NCBI GenBank assembly: GCA_035547915.1
Contig: DASZTS010000024.1
Span: forward strand, 1-64,000
From: DASSFG01 sp035547915
Lineage (GTDB): Bacteria; Planctomycetota; Planctomycetia; Pirellulales; JAICIG01
Direction: 5' to 3'
DNA length: 64,000 bases
Shown: in pieces, positions 59,601 through 64,000 of the stretch
Layout: every line of letters starts with the position of its first letter
How positions within the stretch are numbered: position 1 is the first letter of the stretch
The notes under the pieces: model-generated
The model's database searches: none
Seen by the model: only the letters and a program-made list of their open reading frames with translations
Told to the model about the DNA's origin: nothing
Translations under genes and position numbers: made by a program

Positions 59601-62600
59601 GGTGAACCGACCTTTCGGGAGCTCTTGCAGCGCGTGCGGGAAACGGTGCTCGATGCCTTGGCCAACGGAGACGCCCCCTTGCCGGCGGTCGTCGATGTCG
59701 TGGCTCCGCGACGCGAGGCGGGACGCACGCCGCTGTTCAACGTCATGTTCGTCTTCGAGAACCTGCCTTGGCAGGCGGTCGATGCTGCCGGAATCTCGCT
59801 GGGCGAGATCGAAATCGATCATTCGCGCATCGGTAGTTATGATCTGGGATGCGTCGTCGAGGAGCAGGCCGGTCTGCTGAAAGCGGCGCTCGTCTATAAC
59901 GCCGACCTGTTCGACGCGACGACGCTCGAGCCGATGGCCGCGGCGTTGCAATCGCTGCTGACCCAGATCGTCGACAACGCGGATCGATCGGTGATGTGCC
60001 TTCCCGTTATCGTTGAGCGCGAAGGCAGTGCCGCCGCGGAGCTAGAGGGCAGAAATGGCGGCAACGGTGCAGGCAATTTGTCGCAGGCCGCTATTCCGCT
60101 CGGGTTTCTTTCAGCCGCTTCTCAGCCACAGGCCGTGGCCATCGTCAACGGCCGAACAACGATCACTTACCGAGAACTCGACGAGCGCGCCAATCAGCTC
60201 GCCCACTACTTGCAGGGGCTGGGCGTTGGCCCGGAAGTGCCCGTAGCCATTCTGCTGGATCGTTCGGTCGAGATGGTGGTGGCCATGCTGGCTGTCCTCA
60301 AAGCCGGCGGAGCGTACGTGCCGTTCGATCCGCACGAGGCCACGGGCCGCCTCCAAGCGATGCTAACCGACACCCGACCACGGGCGATCATCACGTGCAG
60401 CCAATTCGTCGAGCGGTTGCCGCAGCACACGGCAGAGGAGGTCGTGCTGGACCGTGAAGCCGGCGCGGTCACCCAATATCCGCTCACGCCCCCGCACCAC
60501 GCCGCAACGCCCGAGACGCTGGCCTACATCATCTATACGTCGGGGTCGTCGGGTAACCCCAAGGGAGTCGAAGTCACACGCGCCGCCCTCGATAACATGA
60601 CGAGGACGATGGCCGAACAATACGATCTGTCGCCGAGCGACCGCGTGCTGCAGATCATCTCTCCCGCGTTCGATGTGGCGGGAGAGGAAATCTTCCCCAC
60701 GCTGCTGCGCGGCGCCGCACTCGTGCTCGGACCTCCCAGCGGAGAACTGACCGGCCGTGACATCCTCGACGTATGTCGTCGCGAGCGGGTAAGCGTGGCG
60801 CATCTCCCGCCGCAAATCTGGCAGCAATGCTTGCGGGAATGGGAGCCGGCCGACGAACGGCTGTTCGAGCATCTGCGCGTGCAGGTGATGGGCGGCGAAG
60901 CACCGGCCGCCGATACGCTCGACCGTTGGCTGCGGATGGCGCGGGGCCGCGTGCGAATCTTGCAGGAATTCGGCCTTACGGAAACGAGCGTCACCAACCT
61001 CGTGTATGAATTGCCGGCCGACCTCCAGGCGTGGCCAGCACGGCGCCGGTTGCCGATCGGCCGACCGATCGGTGGTTCCACGGTGTTCGTGCTCGACGAA
61101 CATCAGCAGCCGGTACCGGTCGGCGCGCCGGGCGAGCTTTATATCGGCGGTCCGGGGTTGGCCCGTGGCTACCACGGGCTGCCGGACGCGACCCGCGAAC
61201 GATTCGTAAGCGTCTCCACAACAGAGGGTGCGTCACCGATCCGGCTTTGCCGCACGGGCGATCTGGCCCGTCGCTTGCCGGACGGCAACATCGAATTCCT
61301 GGGCCGCATCGACAAGCAAGTCAAACTTCGCGGGCTGCGGATCGAACCGGGCGAGATCGAACGCGTGCTGACGCAGCATCCGACGATCGGCGAAGCCGCG
61401 GTGCTCGTCCGCGAGGATATGCCCGGCGTCAAACGACTCGTGGCCTATCTTGTGCCGGCCAATGGGCACGTGGCCGAACGCGGCGAGCTACGGGCCTGGC
61501 TCCGCAACCGGCTGCCCGAGTCGATGGTGCCATCGGTCTTCATGCCCATCAACAGCCTGCCGTTGAACCACAGCCACAAGCTCGACCGCGACGCGCTCCC
61601 CGCACCTCCCCTCGAAACCGCCGGCCGTTCGTACGTTGCGCCCGCGAATGAGAACGAACGGATCTTGGCCGAAATCTGGCAAGATGCGCTCAAGGTCGAA
61701 CGGGTCGGCACGCAAGACAACTTCTTCGAGTTGGGAGGCGATTCGATCCTGACCATCCAGGTGGTGGCACGAGCCCGCGAAGCGGGGTTGCATTTCGCGC
61801 CTCGTCAGCTCTTCGAGCACCAGACGATCGCGGAACTGGCCGCCGTGGAGGGGAGCGCCGCCGAGACCACGGCCGAGCAAGGCCCCGTCGAAGGGGATGT
61901 TCCGCTCACGCCGATCCAGCACTGGTTCTTGTCGGACGGTGTGATCGATGCCCACCATTTCAACCAGACCGTGTTATTGCGTGTCGATGGCGAACTCGAC
62001 CCGAGTCGGTTGCCGCAGGTCCTCGAGCGTCTGGTCGATCAACACGATGCGCTGCGGCTGCGCTTCGCTCGCGGCGCCGACGGATGGCGGCAATGGCACG
62101 GCGCCGCCGACGGCGCTTGGCCGCTCGACCATTTCGACCTTTCCTCGCTCCCCGAAAACGAGCGAGCCGCTGCGGTAACGGCCGAGGCGAGCCGGTTGCA
62201 GGCGACCCTCGATCTCGAACGGGGACCACTGGCGCGCGCGGCCTGGTTCGATTTGGGCAGCGCGGGAACACGGCTCTTGCTCGTCGTTCATCATTTGGTC
62301 GTCGATGCGGTGTCGTGGAAGATCCTGCTCGACGACCTGACGGCCGTCTGGCGGCAATTGCAAGACGATCGGCCGCCGGCCTTGCCCGCCAAGAGTACGT
62401 CCTTCAAGCACTGGGCGGAGCGGCTGGCAAGCTATGCGCAATCGGCCGAGTTGGAACAGGAAGTCGCCTATTGGCGGGCACTTGCCGACCTACCCGTGGC
62501 AACTCTCCCCCGTGACGCCGCGGACATAGACGCCAATCTGCAAGGCGACGTCGAAATCGTCTCGCGCACTTGGGATCCGGTGCGGACGGCCGAATTGCTG

Positions 62601-63296
62601 AACGAAGCGAACTCCGCCTACCGCACGCAAACGAACGAAGTGCTGCTGGCGGCGTTGCAGCAGGCGCTCGACGAGTGGTCGGGCGGTTCCGTGCTGATCG
62701 ACGTCGAAGGGCATGGCCGCACGGATCTTTTCGGCGACGTCGACCTGTCTCGCAGCGTCGGTTGGTTCACTCTCTGGCATCCGCACCGCTCGCCGACGAT
62801 CGGGCTTGCGGCCGGCTCTCTGTTGCGTCAGACCAAGGAGGCGCTGCGCGGCGTGCCGAATCGCGGGATCGGTTTCGGCGTGCTGCGTTACCTGTCGCCC
62901 AGGCCGGAGGTACGGGCTTCGATGGCAGCACTTCCTCGTCCCGAGGTGAGCTTTAACTATCTCGGCAGGATGGACGATTACGTCGCCTCGGGGAGTCTCG
63001 TGGCGGCCGACGAAGCGGTCGGACCGACGCGCAGTCCCCGCGCCCGACGCAGCCACCTGCTGGAAGTCAACGCCTTCCTACTCGACGGCCGGTTGCGGAT
63101 CGATTGGTCCTACGGCCGCCACATCCATCGCCGCCAAACGATCGAACAGCTCGCCGAAAGTTTCTTCGACCGGCTGGCCGGCTTGGTGGCACACTGTCTC
63201 TCGCCCGAAGCCGGCGGTTTCACGCCGTCCGATTTCCCGCTTGCTCGGCTCAACGAGGGCGACTTGGACAAACTCGCCAACCTGTTGGGCGACTGA
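56652..63296 (+). CDS. FAAL-ACP-C-A-PCP-E nonribosomal peptide synthetase
   Basis: 2214 residues. Residues 1-565: fatty acyl-AMP ligase (LLQYTSGSTGMPRGVTITHANL near 186; WLPAYHDMGLIGG, typical of FAAL). ACP with NFFDLGGQSLLAGQLA, phosphopantetheine Ser638. Condensation domain about 697-1110 with HHLICDG (His817, His818, Asp822). Adenylation about 1147-1650 with AYIIYTSGSSGNPKG, GLTETSVTN and DLARRLPDG. PCP with NFFELGGDSILTIQV, Ser1698. C-terminal epimerase-type domain about 1750-2210 with HHLVVDAVSW (His1880, His1881, Asp1885), RGIGFGVLRYL and VSFNYLGRMDD. There is no thioesterase or reductase. Predicted product: an N-acyl D-amino acid bound to the PCP. The long upstream extension (from 56544) is not conserved-looking. 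The Sfp transferase at 47701 is its likely activator. Confidence 0.93.
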   Translation: MTLEASLSSDTDRQPADAATLIDILRWRGRHQADTRAFLFLADGEDDERPLTYRQLDQHARAIATELVNSGATGCRALLVYDSGLDYLAALYGCLYAGVIAVPVYPPDPFRVERTLPRLRSIVNDAGATWLLATEETLNWARPLFRKVPGLTQSMATDRVVEANTGDSTSAVLPTLKPTAPALLQYTSGSTGMPRGVTITHANLMANLHSIHATVDREDNIAAFWLPAYHDMGLIGGIFQPVFSGRLSVFMSPVSFMQRPVRWLQAISRHRATITAAPNFAYDLCVRKVNEEDRAALDLSCLRSALNGAEIVRPETLDRFAEAFAGCGFRRDAFYPCYGLAEATLMVAGGVVGTPPVVRSFSLAGLERKRALPPNDADDTRQLVGCGHAVVGQRVLVVDPDSRRALDDGQVGEIWVAGQSIGQGYWNRPEESAVGFEAELADGGKGRFMRTGDLGFIDQGELFIAGRRKEMIIVQGRNHYPHDIEETICRSHPLLKADGGAAFSIEVAGEERLAVVQEVMRPKKVDPAALIELIRSQIAEVHGVVPAAVTLIPAGTLPKTSSGKKQRRGCSEQFLSDSLPAIGQWRDERLFGASDEPLPTAVEPRTETEKKLAAIWSDVMGLATIDVHSNFFDLGGQSLLAGQLAARIQEEFAVELPLRALFANPTIANLAARLDAPGEQRSNDTLPPLTRCDRSQPIPLASSQEQLWFLEQLESEPRYNLTATVLVRGKLDVGALERSLAAIVARHEALRTTFLAQDGQPRQVVAPREVANPKAILSDAKVNLEANSAFDLSVGPLLRVFLERISADEQRLTIVAHHLICDGWSLAIFLREVAALYAAEVERRTCSLEDVVWQHADFAAWQQSCLATPQVARELDYWKDRLKGVQPLELVTDRQRSARAEFRAGSVAWKIDQSLADALRALGRQNGATLYMVLLAAFQTLLARYSRQLDVCVGSPVSYRPRRELEGTIGYFVNTLAMRTDLSGEPTFRELLQRVRETVLDALANGDAPLPAVVDVVAPRREAGRTPLFNVMFVFENLPWQAVDAAGISLGEIEIDHSRIGSYDLGCVVEEQAGLLKAALVYNADLFDATTLEPMAAALQSLLTQIVDNADRSVMCLPVIVEREGSAAAELEGRNGGNGAGNLSQAAIPLGFLSAASQPQAVAIVNGRTTITYRELDERANQLAHYLQGLGVGPEVPVAILLDRSVEMVVAMLAVLKAGGAYVPFDPHEATGRLQAMLTDTRPRAIITCSQFVERLPQHTAEEVVLDREAGAVTQYPLTPPHHAATPETLAYIIYTSGSSGNPKGVEVTRAALDNMTRTMAEQYDLSPSDRVLQIISPAFDVAGEEIFPTLLRGAALVLGPPSGELTGRDILDVCRRERVSVAHLPPQIWQQCLREWEPADERLFEHLRVQVMGGEAPAADTLDRWLRMARGRVRILQEFGLTETSVTNLVYELPADLQAWPARRRLPIGRPIGGSTVFVLDEHQQPVPVGAPGELYIGGPGLARGYHGLPDATRERFVSVSTTEGASPIRLCRTGDLARRLPDGNIEFLGRIDKQVKLRGLRIEPGEIERVLTQHPTIGEAAVLVREDMPGVKRLVAYLVPANGHVAERGELRAWLRNRLPESMVPSVFMPINSLPLNHSHKLDRDALPAPPLETAGRSYVAPANENERILAEIWQDALKVERVGTQDNFFELGGDSILTIQVVARAREAGLHFAPRQLFEHQTIAELAAVEGSAAETTAEQGPVEGDVPLTPIQHWFLSDGVIDAHHFNQTVLLRVDGELDPSRLPQVLERLVDQHDALRLRFARGADGWRQWHGAADGAWPLDHFDLSSLPENERAAAVTAEASRLQATLDLERGPLARAAWFDLGSAGTRLLLVVHHLVVDAVSWKILLDDLTAVWRQLQDDRPPALPAKSTSFKHWAERLASYAQSAELEQEVAYWRALADLPVATLPRDAADIDANLQGDVEIVSRTWDPVRTAELLNEANSAYRTQTNEVLLAALQQALDEWSGGSVLIDVEGHGRTDLFGDVDLSRSVGWFTLWHPHRSPTIGLAAGSLLRQTKEALRGVPNRGIGFGVLRYLSPRPEVRASMAALPRPEVSFNYLGRMDDYVASGSLVAADEAVGPTRSPRARRSHLLEVNAFLLDGRLRIDWSYGRHIHRRQTIEQLAESFFDRLAGLVAHCLSPEAGGFTPSDFPLARLNEGDLDKLANLLGD

Positions 63297-63335
63297 ACAC
63301 GAGGCCCGACGTATCTGACGAATCGGTCGTCGGGT

Positions 63336-64000
63336 TTACAAGCTTTTGAGAAAGCTCACCGCGTGCCCCAACTCTTCCACCGGGTTGGAGGAATTCTCGC
63401 GCATCACGGTCCAATAACCGCGGTATTCTCGTTCCTCCAGGGCGCCGAGCAACGCCGGAAAGTCGGCCGAACCGCGGCCGAGCGGCACCTCGATGCCCCG
63501 GCCCTGGGCCAGATCGCGCACGCCGTCCTGTGCATGTACGTAAACGATGTCCGCACCCAAGGCCGCTACGGCGTCGAGGGCCGAGAAGCCGTTGATGATC
63601 AGATTGCCGGGATTCAACGCCACGCCGATGGAGCCGGGCGACAGGGCCGCCACCAACCGGGCCAGATCGGCGCCGGCCTCGCTCCCCGTCTCGGCGGCCA
63701 AACCGGCGCCGTTGCGCTGGCCGAATCGGCCCAGGTCATCCAGGGCCTCGATCAGTAGATTCCAGCGCGGGTTTGTGGCGTCTTCGGGAATGCGGCCCAC
63801 CTGATTGACGACCCACGATGCGCCCAGGTCGTAGGCCAGCTTCATGGCCGCCTTGGTCGCTTCGACACGCCGATCGAGTTCGTCGGCCACGTCGTAGCCG
63901 CGCCGAGTGCGAAAGCCGATGGCGGCCACGCGCAGTTCGAAATCGTCGAACAGTTTGCGCAACTGCCGACGACCGGTTTGCGAAAGTTGCTGGGGATTGG
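63336..64000 (-). CDS. Sugar phosphate isomerase/epimerase (AP endonuclease 2 TIM barrel), partial
   Basis: The gene runs off the right edge; at least 221 residues are visible on the minus strand, and the frame is open past a TTG at 63962 (QLSQTGRRQLRKLFDDFELR reads into the barrel). TIM-barrel markers: YDLGASWVVNQVGRIPE, NGAGLAAETGSEAG, IGVALNPGNLIINGF, DIVYVHAQDGVRD and GRGSADFPALLGALEEREYRGYW. The metal ligands are Glu, Asp, His and Glu in such folds. The exact reaction is unknown. It is convergent with the NRPS gene with a 39-base gap. Confidence 0.85.
   Translation of the reverse strand, partial: NPQQLSQTGRRQLRKLFDDFELRVAAIGFRTRRGYDVADELDRRVEATKAAMKLAYDLGASWVVNQVGRIPEDATNPRWNLLIEALDDLGRFGQRNGAGLAAETGSEAGADLARLVAALSPGSIGVALNPGNLIINGFSALDAVAALGADIVYVHAQDGVRDLAQGRGIEVPLGRGSADFPALLGALEEREYRGYWTVMRENSSNPVEELGHAVSFLKSL

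Overview
The window reads as chromosomal DNA of a GC-rich planctomycete, most likely of the Pirellulales. This rests on lineage-typical families: a DUF1559 pseudopilin-like protein, a PVC-type membrane-bound dehydrogenase with HEAT repeats and a C-terminal heme site, a paired ECF sigma factor and receptor Ser/Thr kinase, small secreted proteins rich in WYWLP-type motifs, a secreted cysteine-rich repeat protein and LL-diaminopimelate aminotransferase. No rRNA, tRNA, CRISPR array, phage module or insertion-sequence transposase was seen. The placement is inferred from gene content only.

Layout. 1-4.5 kb: the 3' end of a DUF1559 gene, then an arsenic module (ArsR-type repressor, arsenate-reductase-like phosphatase with a probable export signal, Acr3 efflux pump) and a putative outer-membrane protein. 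4.5-9 kb: a short membrane-anchored LRR-like protein, an EcsC protein, a decayed gene-poor interval and a secreted GH32-like protein. 9-15 kb: an alkylation-repair pair (Ogt and an Ada-AlkA fusion), then an ECF sigma factor with a kinase whose outer part is a beta-helix. 15-25 kb: secreted enzymes, namely a PA14 remnant, an alpha/beta hydrolase, a Tat-exported LamG/dimethylformamidase-like protein, a PVC heme protein, a gingipain-like peptidase and a nitrilase-fold amidase. 25-36 kb: a PLP enzyme, a methyltransferase, a phyH-sigma-thioesterase operon, pyruvate kinase, dapL and ribH-nusB-ftsY. 35.7-44 kb: a cysteine-rich repeat protein, an NtrC-type regulator, EfpL, an RsbU-like phosphatase and a DUF2760-Hsp70-lipase operon. 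44-56.5 kb: an Nramp-like transporter, a luciferase-like oxidoreductase, an Sfp-type phosphopantetheinyl transferase, an FtsX-like permease, metG, a PHP-like secreted protein, nth and dcd. 56.6-64 kb: a 2214-residue FAAL-ACP-C-A-PCP-E megasynthase and, at the right edge, a truncated sugar-phosphate isomerase.

Two signals stand out. First, there is a family of palindromic intergenic repeats of about 45-107 bp, with five clear copies and two weaker relatives, in both orientations. They have TTAGAGC-type ends and a central AAAATCGG/CCGATTTT stem. Two copies overlap and supply the stop codon of the preceding gene, and one appears to supply the ribosome-binding site and start of the next gene. Second, an apparently self-contained lipo-amino-acid synthetase lacks any visible release domain, with its probable activating phosphopantetheinyl transferase 8 kb away. 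The secreted protein with 50 cysteines in 236 residues is the most distinctive single small gene.
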